From Viscum album (taxonomy: Eukaryota > Streptophyta > Magnoliopsida > Santalales > Viscaceae), in contig OY728163.1 in the NCBI GenBank assembly GCA_963277665.1, positions 1,900,802,644 to 1,900,866,643 on the forward strand: 64,000 nucleotides of DNA. Reading direction: 5' to 3'. The stretch's first letter is position 1; each line of letters begins with the position of its first letter. This document shows positions 12,505-22,835 of the stretch, one piece after another. The notes beneath the pieces were generated by a model. The model saw only the letters and a list, made by a program, of their open reading frames with translations. It was not told the origin of the DNA and did not search any database. The translations under genes were made by a program, and so were the position numbers.

Positions 12505-13816
12505 TAGATGTTGTCTAACATAATTAATCTAAGGGGACATTTGATTAAGTCATATGAGGGAGATATTGGTGAACCATATACAGTGAATCATCTAGTGGAC
12601 ATGAATCATGATGAGATAGTGGTGATGACTGTCCATGATCTATGACCAGTACATTGCCCTTTTCCCTTTCAAGATCTAGTTGTGGAACCGTAAAGTGTTG
12701 AATCAAGATATTGTGATAAATAGTTCATCATCAGAAGACACTAGAATCCAAATGATCCTATAATTCACAAGAGTCTGGGTATTGGATGAAAAAAAGAGAT
12801 TATATTTGAGTTCTTAATAATATTTGAGTCTATTTATGTGAAATATGGTACCTTAAATATTTACTTTCTTAGTAATAGATGACGAGATTCAATAGTAATT
12901 ATGATTGATCATGATAGATTGGAGTTGGAGGATATTATTTTTTGTTCCATTGATCAATTCTATCCAGATTTACTAGTCCTTTTGATGTCCAAAGAGTTTC
13001 ATAAACCCTTGCAGTGTGATAATACTATGACATTATGTTAACCATTTTTCCTTGATTAATTAATTTTTTCATGAGGCAGTTTCCAATGAAAAGATTAGGG
13101 ATACAAATTTTATGATGGGTATCTGACCTACTATATTATCATAGGATTTCATTTCTAAAGATAACTTATTATACTGATGTGATGGATAAATCATTGAAGA
13201 ATAAGCATGAACTGAAAAATATGTCTTGGTTGAAAGGAGTTCATTTTTATCATAGTGGATATTCGATAAGTTTTATTATGATAAATACATTGCGTGGGAA
13301 ATCTCATTGATTTTATAGATATAATAAATCATAAATACGACTAGTATTAACAAAATTAGTCTCTAATGATTCTTGAAGATCCCCTTTGACATTATCTTAG
13401 TGTTGAAATGATGTCCATTAAAAGAGGGGTTTCACATATATGCCAAATATCTATACATCTTAAAGTCTCATAAGACACATATATATGTTCTTCAATTTCA
13501 TTTATTATCTACATAGTGTAATGGGATCATCAATACCAAAATGAACTGCTGTTAAATTCGATGATGCAATTACTCTGGGGTTATTACCATATGAATGCAG
13601 AACGAAGATTCTTCATGTAGTGGATGAGTCTCGAGAGGAAGATGAAATAGGTCAAGTGACAATGATAGTTAGTATCACCATATATTAACATTTACTGACT
13701 AATTTATTTGATATTGGTTCCTTTCACACATTTTTATTTACATGTGATATTAATTAGTTGAATATTTCTTTGAAAATATTGTTTTATATGATGGATATTA
13801 TTACAACCCTTTGAAT
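12505..13816 (+). pseudogene. gag: E3 gag and start of protease, heavily decayed
   Basis: No long frame remains, but the order of short matches follows E2: 'atgttgtctaacat' for the gag start, 'gagttggaggatatta' for the TGGAGTGGAAAGACATTA segment, 'gaagattcttcatgtagtgg' near 13605 for the start of the protease region, then 'atggatattattacaaccc' at the break. The coding relic continues at 56016 beyond the 42-kb insertion. Confidence 0.7.
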
Positions 13817-13821
13817 AAAGG
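13817..13821. repeat. Left flank duplication of the 42-kb composite block (aaagg)
   Basis: aaagg precedes the TGTAACACCCC start of the Cassandra array and recurs at 56011-56015 directly after the TTCGTGACA end of E2. Joining the E3 sequence across these points restores the order seen in E1 and E2. Confidence 0.75.
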
Positions 13822-14197
13822 TGTAACACCCCAGAATGATAAAGGGTTAAATGGATAAATGATATGACTCATGTCAATAAGGTGCACATTTCTTTTCAGG
13901 AGCCTGTCTGATTAGAACTCCACAATTAAGTGTGCTTGGCATGGAGTAGTGATTAGGATGGGTGACCTTTTGGAAAGTATCCCAGTGTGCGTGTGAGTGA
14001 GGATAAAACACACTAGAAAGGACATGTGTTGGCCCGCGGGGACAATCATTAGTCAGATGACCTGTTCAGGCATGTGGGTGGGCCTTTGGGTGGGGACCAC
14101 GTGTCTGCGGGGCAACTAGTGGTACCTGGCGGGATAGGAACCGACGACCATGTTAACAGAGGGGTGTCTGTGCTATCACCAGGGCCCAGTTGTTACA
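13822..14197 (+). mobile_element. Cassandra-type TRIM LTR A (376 bp)
   Basis: It starts TGTAACACCCC, ends CAGTTGTTACA, is followed by a tRNA-iMet primer site and holds a 5S rRNA-derived segment. This combination is diagnostic of Cassandra, a nonautonomous terminal-repeat element found across vascular plants. The same 376-bp length is seen for LTR E (46402-46777). It encodes no protein. Confidence 0.9.
13906..13995 (+). ncRNA. 5S rRNA-derived segment 1 (LTR A)
   Basis: 'attagaactccacaattaag', 'gtgtgcttgg', 'gagtagtgattaggatggg' and 'tgaccttttgga' follow the 3' two-thirds of plant 5S rRNA, including the internal control region bound by TFIIIA. The 5' third is not recognisable. In Cassandra this part can be transcribed by RNA polymerase III; whether it is here is unknown. 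Confidence 0.85.
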
Positions 14198-14304
14198 TTT
14201 GGTATCAGAGGAGGAACCCATCCTTAAGTGCGGTGCACTGCCTGGGTTGAGTTGTAGGGCCCACAACGAGGACGTGGTGCTCTAATGGGGGGGGGGGGGG
14301 TGAT
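14198..14304 (+). mobile_element. Cassandra internal domain between LTR A and LTR B (107 bp)
   Basis: It runs from the primer site through 'gtgcactgcctgggttgag' and 'gtagggcccacaacgagga' to a polypurine tract that is a pure run of 14 G (14287-14300), then 'tgat' before the next LTR. It is noncoding and of the small size typical for TRIMs. Confidence 0.88.
14200..14211 (+). other. Cassandra primer-binding site (tRNA-iMet)
   Basis: TGGTATCAGAGG, 2 bp after LTR A. Further copies are at 15618-15629, about 16097-16108, 16881-16892, 17020-17031, 46161-46172 and 46300-46311 (the last with one change, GGTATTAGAGG). Confidence 0.9.
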
Positions 14305-14387
14305 TGTAACACACCAAAATGATAAAAGGTTAAATGGATAAATGATATAACTCATGTCAATAAGGTGAACCTTTCTTTTCAGGAGCT

Positions 14388-14480
14388 TGTATGATTAGAA
14401 CTCCACAGTTAAGTGTGCTTGGCTTGGAGTAGTGATCAGGATGAGTGACCTTCTTGGAATTATCTCAGGGTGTGTGTGAG
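14388..14480 (+). ncRNA. 5S rRNA-derived segment 2 (LTR B)
   Basis: It retains 'attagaactccacagttaag' and 'gtgtgcttggcttggagtag'; the GGATGGGTGACC box reads 'ggatgagtgacc'. Confidence 0.8.
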
Positions 14481-14617
14481 TGAGGACAAAACACACTAGA
14501 AAGGACATGTGTTGGCCTGTGGGGACATTCATTAGTCTGATGACCCGTTCAGGCATGTGTGTGGACCTTGTTGACATGATATGACTCATGTAAACAAAGT
14601 GCACATTTCTTTTCAAG

Positions 14618-14712
14618 AGTTTGTCTGATTAGAACTCCACAATTAAGTGTGCTTGGCCTGGAGTAGTGATCAGGATTGGTGGAATTCTTGGAAGTATCTC
14701 AGGGTGTGTGTC
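14618..14712 (+). ncRNA. 5S rRNA-derived segment 3 (LTR B)
   Basis: The 5' half is well kept. The C-box region reads 'ggattggtggaattcttgga', more decayed than the other copies. Confidence 0.78.
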
Positions 14713-14849
14713 AGTGAGGACAAAACAAACTGGAAATGACATGTGTTGGCCTATGGGGACAATCATTAGTTAAATGACTCGTTCATGCATGTTGGTGGAC
14801 CTTGTTGACATGATATGAATCATGTCAACAAGGTGCACCTTTCTTTTTA

Positions 14850-14948
14850 GGAGCTTGTCTGATTAGAACTCCATAGTTAAGTGTTCTTGACCTGGAGTAG
14901 TGATCATGATGAGTTATCTTATGGGAAGTATATCAGGGTGTGTGTGAG
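14850..14948 (+). ncRNA. 5S rRNA-derived segment 4 (LTR B)
   Basis: It carries 'attagaactccatagttaag' and 'gtgttcttgacctggagtag'; the C-box region reads 'tgatgagttatctta'. Confidence 0.78.
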
Positions 14949-15089
14949 TGAGGACAAAACACACTGGAAAGGACATGTGTTAGCCTCCGGGGACAGTCAT
15001 TAGTCAGATGACCCGTTCAGGCATGTGGGTGGGCCTTAGGGTGGGCACCACGTTTCTGCGGGGCAACTAGTGGTACATGGTGGGCCATG

Positions 15090-15182
15090 ACCAGATTAGA
15101 ATTACACAGTTAAGTGTGCTTGGCCTGGAGTAGTGATTATGATGGGTGACCTTCTGGTAAGTATCTTAGGATGCATGTGAGT
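15090..15182 (+). ncRNA. 5S rRNA-derived segment 5 (LTR B), entered through a break
   Basis: The upstream LTR sequence is missing. LTR-tail sequence ('ctagtggtacatggtgggcc') runs directly into 'agattagaattacacagtt'. The TFIIIA-type region 'gatgggtgaccttctgg' is intact. Confidence 0.78.
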
Positions 15183-15321
15183 GAGGACAAAACACACTGG
15201 AAAGGACACGTGTTGGCATGTGGGGATAGTCATTAGTCAGATAACCCATTCAGGCATGTGGGTGGACCTTGTTGACATGATATGACTCATGTAAAAAAGG
15301 TGCGCCTTTCTTTTCAGGAGC

Positions 15322-15415
15322 TTGTCTGATTAGAACTCCACATTTAAGTGTGCTTGGCATCGAGTGGTGATCAGGATGGGTGACCTTCTACGAAGAATCT
15401 CACGGTGTGTGTGAG
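15322..15415 (+). ncRNA. 5S rRNA-derived segment 6 (LTR B)
   Basis: 'attagaactccacatttaag', 'gtgtgcttggcatcgagtgg' and 'tcaggatgggtgaccttcta' are readable. Confidence 0.8.
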
Positions 15416-15615
15416 TGAGGACAAAACACACTATAAAGGACATGTGTTGGCTTGTTGGGACAGTCATTAGTCAGATGACCCGTTCAGGCATGTGGGTGGG
15501 CCTTAGGGTGGGGACAACGTGTCTGCGGGGCAACTAGTGGTACCTTGTGGGAAAATACCTGACGACCATGTTAACGGTGGGGTATCTATGCTATCACCGG
15601 GGCCCAGTTGTTACA

Positions 15616-15718
15616 TTTGGTATCAGAGGAGGAATCCAGCCTTATGTGCGGTGCACTGCCTGGGTTGATTTGTAGGGCCCACAAGGAGGACATTGTGGTC
15701 TAAAGGGGGGGGGGTGAT
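15616..15718 (+). mobile_element. Cassandra internal domain between LTR B and LTR C
   Basis: 103 bp with a primer site at its start and a polypurine tract of 10 G (15705-15714) at its end. Confidence 0.85.
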
Positions 15719-16094
15719 TGTAACACCAAAAAATGATAAATGGTTAAATGGATAAATGATATGACTCATGTAAACAAGGTGAACCTTCCTTTTCAATAGC
15801 CTGTCAAATTAGAACTCCATAGTTAAGTGTGCTTGTCCTGGAGTAGTGATCAGGATGAGTGACCTTATTGGAAGTATCCTAGGGTGTGTGTGAGTGAGGA
15901 AAAAACACACTAGAAAGGACATGTGCTGGCCTATGGGGACAGTCATTATTCAGATGACTCGTTCAGGCATGTGGGTGGGCCTTAGGGTAGGGACCACGTG
16001 TCTGGAGGGCAACTAGTAGTACCTAGCAGGCCAGGACCCGATGACCATGTTAACGGCGGGGTGTCTGTGCAATCACCACGGTCCCGTTGTTACA
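15719..16094 (+). mobile_element. Cassandra LTR C (376 bp)
   Basis: It starts TGTAACACC and ends CGTTGTTACA before a primer site. Normal length with one 5S-derived segment (about 15800-15893). Confidence 0.86.
15800..15893 (+). ncRNA. 5S rRNA-derived segment 7 (LTR C)
   Basis: 'aattagaactccatagttaa' and 'gagtagtgatcaggatgag' are readable, followed by 'tgaccttattggaagtatcc'. Confidence 0.8.
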
Positions 16095-16196
16095 TTTGGT
16101 ATCAGAGGAGGAACCATCCTTAAGTGTGGTGCGCTGCCTGGGGTGAGATGTAGGGCCCACAACCAGGACATTGTGCTCTAAGGGGGGGGGGGGGAT
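16095..16196 (+). mobile_element. Cassandra internal domain between LTR C and LTR D
   Basis: Primer site at its start, a run of 13 G at 16182-16194, then the next TGTAACACCCC. Confidence 0.85.
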
Positions 16197-16572
16197 TGTA
16201 ACACCCCAAAATGATAAAGGTCTAAATGGATAAATTATATGACTCATGTCAACAAGGTGCACCTTCCTTTTCACGAGCCTGTCTGATTTGAACTCCACAG
16301 TTAAGTGTTCTTGGCCTGGAGTAGTGATCAGGATGGGTGACCTTCGTGGAGGTGTCCCAGGGTGTGTGTGAGTGAGGAAAAAACACACTGGAAATGACTT
16401 GTGTTGGCCTGTGGGAACAATTATTAGTCGAATGATCCGTTCAGGCATGTGGGTGGGACTTAGGGTGGGGACCATGTGTCTCTAGGGAAACTAGTGGTAC
16501 CTGGAAGGCCAGGACCCGACAACCATGTTAACTACGGGGTGTCTGTGCTGTCACTGGGGCCCAGTTGTTATA
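16197..16572 (+). mobile_element. Cassandra LTR D (376 bp)
   Basis: TGTAACACCCC to CAGTTGTTATA, with a 5S-derived segment at about 16276-16368. Instead of a primer site it is followed directly by a piece of gypsy LTR. Confidence 0.85.
16276..16368 (+). ncRNA. 5S rRNA-derived segment 8 (LTR D)
   Basis: It keeps 'gtagtgatcaggatgggtga' and 'cttggcctgg'; the first box reads 'tgatttgaactccacagtta'. Confidence 0.8.
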
Positions 16573-16575
16573 TTT

Positions 16576-16786
16576 TTTAACATCACGTTATGTTTTCCGG
16601 TACTTTTGATGTTTTTAAGTACCTCTATTTTGAAGTAGTGACTTGGGATAGTCGGGAGAACATTAGATGTTGTTTTGAGGAAAAGGGGAAGTCACACGGG
16701 CAGTGAACGGGTTGTCGAAACTGTGCTGCCAAACTGTGTGTAATTGGTCTTGGAGGCAGTAGCTCCTGCACGGGCGGCACACAGTT
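16576..16786 (+). mobile_element. E2-type gypsy LTR start (about 211 bp) embedded in the Cassandra array, copy 1
   Basis: From 'tttaacatcacgtta' the sequence tracks the first about 210 bp of the E2 LTR (46781 onward): 'ggtacttttgatg', 'agtgacttgggatagtcggg', 'ccaaactgtgtgtaattggt', 'agtagctcctgcacgggcgg'. It breaks at 'acagtttg' and returns to Cassandra LTR sequence at 'cggggaaactagtgg'. The same chimera occurs at 45856-46066. Confidence 0.85.
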
Positions 16787-17120
16787 TGCGGGGAAACTAG
16801 TGGTACCTGGCGGGCCAGGACCCGATGACCATGTTAACAGCAGGGTGTCTGTGCTATCACCTGGGCCCAGTTGTTACATTTGGTATCAGAGGACAAACCC
16901 AGCCTTAGGGTGGGGACCTTATGTCTGTGGGGAAACTAGTGGTACCTGGCGGATCAGGACCTGACGACCATGTTATCGGCGGGGTGTTTGTGCTGTCACC
17001 GGGGTGCAGTTGTTACATTTGGTATCAGAGGAAAAACACAGCCTTAATGTGGTGCACTGCCTGAATTGAGTTGTAGGGCCCACAACGAGGACGTTGTGCT
17101 CGAAGGGGGGGGGGGGTGAC
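16787..17120 (+). mobile_element. Two truncated Cassandra LTR tails with primer sites and an internal domain
   Basis: Tail 1 ends at 16878 and is followed by a primer site (16881-16892) and 'aacccagcctta'. The sequence then jumps back into LTR at 'gggtggggacc' (tail 2, to 17017), followed by a second primer site (17020-17031) and a full internal domain ending in 12 G (17105-17116). The short 'cctta.ggg' shared by internal and LTR sequence is a likely crossover point. Confidence 0.82.
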
Positions 17121-17296
17121 TGTAACACCCCAGAATGATTAAGGGTTAAATGGATATATGATATGACTCATGTCAACAAGGTGCACCTTCTTTTTTAGGA
17201 GCCTATCTGATTAGAACTCCACAATTAAGTGTGCTTGTCCTGGAGTAGTGATTAGGATGGGTGAACTTCTTGGAAGTATCCAAGGGTGTGTGTGAG
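17121..17296 (+). mobile_element. Cassandra LTR, first part, broken by block M
   Basis: It starts TGTAACACCCC, includes 5S-derived segment 9 (about 17205-17296) and stops inside it after 'gggtgtgtgtgag'. The missing right part is at about 45666-45852; together they approximate one 376-bp LTR. Confidence 0.82.
17205..17296 (+). ncRNA. 5S rRNA-derived segment 9, at the left junction of block M
   Basis: Readable boxes 'attagaactccacaattaag' and 'ctggagtagtgattaggatg'. The last about 70 bp are repeated at 45594-45665 on the far side of block M. Confidence 0.8.
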
Positions 17297-17819
17297 TATT
17301 GCCACAAAACGCGGGTCAGCAGAGTCAATCCAGAATGAGAAATTTTTTCGAGTGTCAATGAGAGCAGCAGCAATGGTTTCCAAGTGGGTGAAACAGTATG
17401 TGCGGTATCAGAGAGGTGGGACTACGTTATTGGAGTTATGGTATGCACATAATCTGGGTGATCAGAGAAGGATGGTACGCGGTTCGAATGGGAGAAAAGG
17501 GCAGAGAAGGGCTCTGATCATGGAACCACAGGATCAATTCAAGGAATGCCTTTGACCACTAAACCACCTGAGTTTTCGAACATAGTTTCTGTGCCGATAC
17601 GCTAACAGCTCAAATATAAATAGACAACCAATCGTCCAATTCAAATAGGAGTTTTCCTAGGGAGACAATAGCCATTTCTCCCTTCGGTACCCCTTTACCT
17701 CTGCCCATGCGTACATCTTGTGGTTTTCCAGGTCAATGGCACCACTGTTCGCACTCGAGACCATCTCTAGTAGTGCCAAAATTAGTTCCAGTAGTGCAAT
17801 CATACCTTCAGGATGCTCG
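17297..17819. other. Block M, left part: non-repetitive sequence, probably organelle-derived
   Basis: Base composition changes to a more balanced mix without the AT-rich character of the LTRs around it. An open stretch at 17286-17555 begins in Cassandra sequence, so it is not a native gene; I recognise no protein in it or in the minus-strand stretch 17657-17851. The segment continues at 28486 after E4. Mitochondrial origin is inferred only from continuity with the ccmFN-bearing part. Confidence 0.5.
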
Positions 17820-17824
17820 ATAGT
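17820..17824. repeat. Left target-site duplication of E4 (atagt)
   Basis: atagt here and atagc at 28481-28485 flank the two LTR ends: a 5-bp duplication with one change. Confidence 0.65.
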
Positions 17825-20800
17825 TGTAGAGACCCAAAGCTTAACGTACATGGAAATTACATTACTTTTGCGAAATACTTAGTACATAACAAAAACACAC
17901 ACACAAGGACCGTAATAGTTTAGTGTCTTTGGAAACTCGGAATATAATCTTCTAATCATGGTGAAAGATCTTCAACATCTCCCATAAAGATCTTCCCCTT
18001 TTTTTTTACCTAAAATCTTTCTTTATATCCTGGGGAAAAGAAAACATAAAAGGGTGATCTAAAATGCTCAGCAAGGGTAAACAAAATAAATATCAATCAC
18101 ATCATATTCATAAGAACATAACATTTTGGAAAACTTAACCTGCAAAAGAGATCATAATATCATAACATGGGATAAATCATAGTAGTGAAATGTAATCCCA
18201 ATAATCATAACTTAAAACATGAAACTTTGTGGCATACACACATAATCATAGAAAATCATTTCTTATTATTCAATACTCATTGCCAAGACTATCTTAGTGG
18301 ACAAAGTCCATTTCTGAACCGAGTTCACCCCTCGTTTCAGTCCTGTTTCACCGAACCGGTTTAACCTGCCGTTCCAGCCATGTCTATCTCATGAGATATA
18401 AAATCTTTACCCAATGCATTGGAGGGAGATATAGGTCCCACCCATCTCATAATGATACCATTCTTATGTGTGCCACAAAATCATAAATCATACATCATTG
18501 CATAACCCATGTAATAAAAATGGGATTCTTAAACATAATGACATCATAAAACAATTCATATAAGATAAAGGAATTCATAAAAATAATTCCATCACAACAT
18601 AATAAAATCAATGTAATAATAGGGATAGAAACAGAACCCTATATTATCTTAGATGGAAAATAATTTTGATAAAACACTTGAACTCCATTCTTGAGGAAAG
18701 TATCCTTTCTACTTCAAAAAAATTTTCCTTTCTTAACATGTCATACAATTTTAAACTAAAAGAATTTGATTAAAAATAAACTTGAAAACTTGTAAAGGAA
18801 GCTTCTTGGAAATAATGTTTTAAAAATCCATTCATGCTGTATAAGTAAAAAAACATTCTTCTCGTACTTTTGTCGAAAAAGTCAAAAAGTACCTCATACG
18901 AAAAACGACAAAAGATTCCTTTCATATCTTTTACTAAAAACTCACCGAAGGGTAAAATTGGATTTAAACAATTTTATAAGGATATAAATATTACATATTG
19001 AGGAAACATGGATGTGGATGATAAAATACACCCCAGTAAATACCAAAGTATAAACAATCTCAGATAAAAATGAGATTGTTATATTTTCCCTTACCTTAGG
19101 TCCGATTTGCTTCGTAAGTGTCCAAACCTCATATATAATGATTTAAATAATGTTATTGACTTATTATAGAATCATAATTATTTTTATGATATCATATATG
19201 GTTCACTTATGACTTTATTATACTCGTACTTTTGTAAATTCCATGTTAAAGAGCGTTTTGGGTAAAATCATTTCATTTGTCGTCCGTGTTTTGACTTGTA
19301 ATTATTCAAATGATTACTTAGATCATGATTACTTAATTCCAGAATATAAAACATGATTTATATATAATATATATTCAGAATATACATATATATAAAAGAT
19401 CAGTAAATGGAAAGAAATACACCGTTCATAGAGACGGTAGGTCGTACGTATGCATGAATGCTGTTTTCGTTTCCTTATTGAGTTGAATGGAATTAAGTAG
19501 ATGACATACATATATATACACATAAATACAGTATCATTATTATGTCATATATTTCATGATTACTTATTATATATACTTTATAATCATTCATGAATGGTTA
19601 ACGTGGAGAATGAATCTCATCGCGTCATGGAGACGGTAGTCCGTACGTACGCACGAGCGATGATATCATTATCATGATCGTGGAATTGTATTGAAGTGTA
19701 TTTATACTATTTCAGAATCAATATCACTTTACAATAATCATATATAGTTATTATTTACACCATTATACCCATCCAAGTAAGGTGGTGGTGGAAAATAGAT
19801 TACACCACGACGTGAAGACGGTATTCCGTACATACGCACGCGCGGTGATTTCATTTTCCGTAGGATGGATAGATGGTGAAATAGGGTTGTTTCATACTTA
19901 TAATAACATATCAGTATATGAGTGATACTTATGTTATTACTTCATAATAAAACAACCTAATAAGAAGAAGTGGAAGAAGAAATAAAGTTGAATGAATCGG
20001 TAACGGACATTACCCCTTCTTTGAAGCGCCTCTTTGAGTCCTCCTCTTTGGGCACTAAAATTGGTCTTTGTAGAAGAACAGGACCTCTAGGATGTTTCTA
20101 GGGAAGTGGAGAAGAGAATTTTTCAGGGGTTGGCTGATCTTGAAGGCTCAAAGTGGTGTGGGGAAGAGAGGGAGGAGGTGCCCTTTTATAAAGGAGGAGA
20201 GGGGCACCTTTGGAATAACTAAAAATATTATCTTATTATAAAGCCAAATTCGGTTTTAAGTAGATCCAAATTGATTTATTTAGAAGCTAAGGTGGGTATG
20301 GATCGAAATCCTCTCATAAAATAGAATTTAGACAAGTTTAGCTTCTTATTTTAACCTTATCATTTATATTTAACTTTAAGTTAGATAATTTTACTTTTAC
20401 CATGTCTTTTTGTGTTCTTACACTATAAGGTTAATAAACTTACTATTACAAGCCAAAAGAACCCCAATTTGTTTATTATTAATATATATAACATTATCTA
20501 TGTCATTTAGCCTAACCTTAGATTTTTAGGAATAAAATAACAATTAATAATATAATATTTGTTTTAAAAACTATTTTTTGTCAATTTTGACACTATTTAG
20601 TAATTGATTTTTGTGAAAATCATAACAGAATGATTAGTTTGAAAAAGGTTAATTGAATAAATACTAACATGTCATATTAACCTATAAAATTAGTGTAATT
20701 CATAGAATGTCTCAAATTAAATTTATTTTGGTATTTATAACATCAATTATGTCAATATTTCATTTATAAGATAATTACTACATCATCTTTGTGTCAAAAA

Positions 20801-22030
20801 TAAATTAACTTATTTAATGTCTAAAAATTAAAAATAAAATACAATTATGTAGGAAATCTTTTTATATTTCTAATGAATATTTATAGTTGAATTGTTCTTA
20901 TGTATAACCCTATATTAAAAATGATATACTTATTAAACATTGATTTTAACTATTTTAACCCTTCTTTAAATAAATTAATAATAAATGTCCTAATCTAATC
21001 CAAGACGGCCTAAATGGTCATATTTTATTCCTAAGGTTGTTTTTGGTCGAATTAAACTTATCCAATAGAATTATTACATGTGTTAGGGTAATAATAATAT
21101 CATTTTTACCCTTAATTACCCTATTTACTTTTAACCGTGGTAAAAAAAGTAAAAAGTTACTATTCACCAAAAATTATTTTCATCTCATTGAACCACATTT
21201 TACTTACTGACATCAACCGCGTCTCTTGAATTTTTGAAATTCCACTCACATAAGCGGTAAAATTAAGTTTTATGAAGAATTCATTTTTTTAACTACCACT
21301 TAGTGGTTTCACTATTCATCAAAAAATGAAAGTTTCCAGAAAAATAACAAAAATTAGGCCTAAGATATATTTGATATTATGAACTGAAAAATGATGTCTA
21401 TTTTACCAAATTCAAAACATATCAGTTGCATTACTTAATTTAAAAATTAATTCCCGTCGTCAAAACAAATAGCATGTTTTTAAGAGATAATAACTATCAA
21501 AAGATTGACACTTGTTTATGTCTGGTTTAAATGTGAAATTACATCCAATGACCAAAATTGTATTAAATTGTTAAAATATATTCTAAATATACTTTAAAAC
21601 CAATCAAATTAATAATTTATCACTTTTAATTATTTCGATTAAAAAGGTTGTTTTTAATTAAAATTTAGTAATTTTCACTATTAATCAGAAAATGAAAGTT
21701 ATCCGAAAAGTACCAAAATTTCACCCTAAACTAATTTCGATATTCCGAATCCAAAAATGAAGTCCATTTTGAAAAATAAAATTTACAAAATTTCAAAAAG
21801 TGGTTATTACTATTCATAACGGCTAGTTTTAAAAATATTTTAATAGCATACTGTTGTTTAGTGAAACTCGTTATTGCGTACTACACATGCTATCGAGGAA
21901 GGTCGCGATTGCGTGTAATGCAAGGCAAGTCAAGGATACGTGTTGTGCAAGCTCATTTTGGTGCAGCGTACAACAAAAGACATTAATGAAATTAAAAAGA
22001 ATATTTTTCATAAAATCTCGGGGTGTTACA
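17825..22030 (-). repeat. E4 3' LTR (4,206 bp)
   Basis: On the minus strand it starts TGTAACACCCCGAG and ends GGGTCTCTACA. It is very AT-rich with only short open frames, none shared as a conserved protein with the partner LTR. It includes a triple hairpin module at 19425-19847 and a T-rich, A-rich body at 20200-21850 in which I see no further structure. Confidence 0.92.
19425..19847. repeat. Triple hairpin module in the E4 3' LTR
   Basis: Three copies of a core like GGAGACGGTAGTCCGTACG, each flanked by short inverted arms: TTCAT/ATGAA at 19425-19458, TCATCGC/GCGATGA at 19617-19663, CACCACG/CGCGGTG at 19803-19847. The arms differ between copies yet remain complementary or nearly so. The core contains its own ACGG-TAGT-CCGT hairpin in copy 2. 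Spacing is about 190 bp. Confidence 0.75.
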
Positions 22031-22044
22031 TTCTACCCCCCTTA
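22031..22044 (-). other. E4 polypurine tract
   Basis: On the minus strand 'taaggggggtagaa' abuts the TGTAACACC start of the 3' LTR. Confidence 0.82.
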
Positions 22045-22710
22045 AAATGAATTTCGCCCTCGAAATTTGTCAGGGTTATAAATGGTTTACTACTCGAAAG
22101 TTTCTTTAATAGAAACCCACATCGTAAAAAGGAATACCAAAACCAATCTTTAAAAACAAAAGTATTAAACGCAACGGTTACCCAAATAAACTAATCATTG
22201 GGTTTCCACATAGGTGAAAATATGGATATGGAAGAGAAATCTAACCATCATGTTCTGATGGAGAGTGGTAGAGAACATGGCTATGTAAAATCCAAGAATC
22301 ACAAAGCCATAAATTTATGATGATCTAAGGTACCATCTGATTCATCAGATATAAGATAACTAGGACAACATTTTTGGTTTTCAAGATCATTTCCCTAAAG
22401 TTGATGAAATTGGAATTAGAAGAAATACATTCGTGATTTTGGTATAGTCTCAACATTGGTTGTTCTTTGGACAATTTCCACTTCATCTCTTAAAGAAATG
22501 AAGTTGAATTTGTCATTCATGATGTGTTAGAAAATCATGTGATAGAATGATGCATCATTCCATCTGTCTCAAACAAAAGGTTAGAAAAGTTATCTGAACT
22601 TACATAAGTCCATCTATAGTGAGATTAATCATATATGGTTCCTAAAATGGACTTATACTTAATATATCATACTTATTAATATAATAAAACTAGTTTATAC
22701 TAAACATGTA
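22045..22710 (-). other. E4 internal noncoding tract, part 1
   Basis: No reading frame of note and no match to pol on either strand. It lies where pol would normally be. Confidence 0.6.
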
Positions 22711-22835
22711 CTTCCTGTAGGCCAGTGGTAGGTGATAAAGGCCAGTCGCACTTCGGTTGTGGGTTCGATTCCCACAGCCTTGTCCGACGTGATGGGCTGT
22801 CGCCCGTCCTGCAGGTTGTCCTTTTTATAAAACTA
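22711..22835 (+). mobile_element. tRNA-derived SINE or tRNA-like relic
   Basis: An A-box-like TAGGCCAGTGGTAG (22718 onward) and a perfect B box GGTTCGATTCC (22762-22772) lie about 44 bp apart. The B box sits in a 6-bp stem with a 7-nt loop (TGTGGG-TTCGATT-CCCACA), as in a tRNA T arm. A non-tRNA body with 'gatgggctgtcgcccgtcc' follows and ends in a short T run, as in plant SINEs. No acceptor stem closes, so it is not a working tRNA gene. I see no clear target duplication. Confidence 0.62.

Larger units (their letters stand above)
14305..15615 (+). mobile_element. Cassandra LTR B, expanded to 1.3 kb with five 5S segments
   Basis: It starts TGTAACACACC, ends CAGTTGTTACA and is followed by a primer site, so both LTR ends are present, yet it is 3.5 times the normal length. 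The extra length is internal tandem duplication: three blocks of about 229 bp running from 'gatatgactcatgt' through the 5S part to 'ggcatgtgggtggaccttg', then a join at about 15090 back into 5S, and a further block. Only the outermost ends have the TGTAACA start and the terminal part with 'ggggcaactagtggtac'. Confidence 0.85.

Noticed and set aside
13906..17296. A genuine tandem 5S rRNA gene cluster
   Set aside because: The 5S-like parts lack the 5' third and lie inside LTRs with primer sites and polypurine tracts; spacing and flanks are those of Cassandra.
17286..17555. 89-codon frame as a gene at the left edge of block M
   Set aside because: Its first codons lie in Cassandra LTR sequence, so the frame is created by the junction.
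19329..19523. Short open frames in the E4 LTRs as accessory genes
   Set aside because: Frames differ between the two LTRs and overlap the hairpin module; no conservation of protein.
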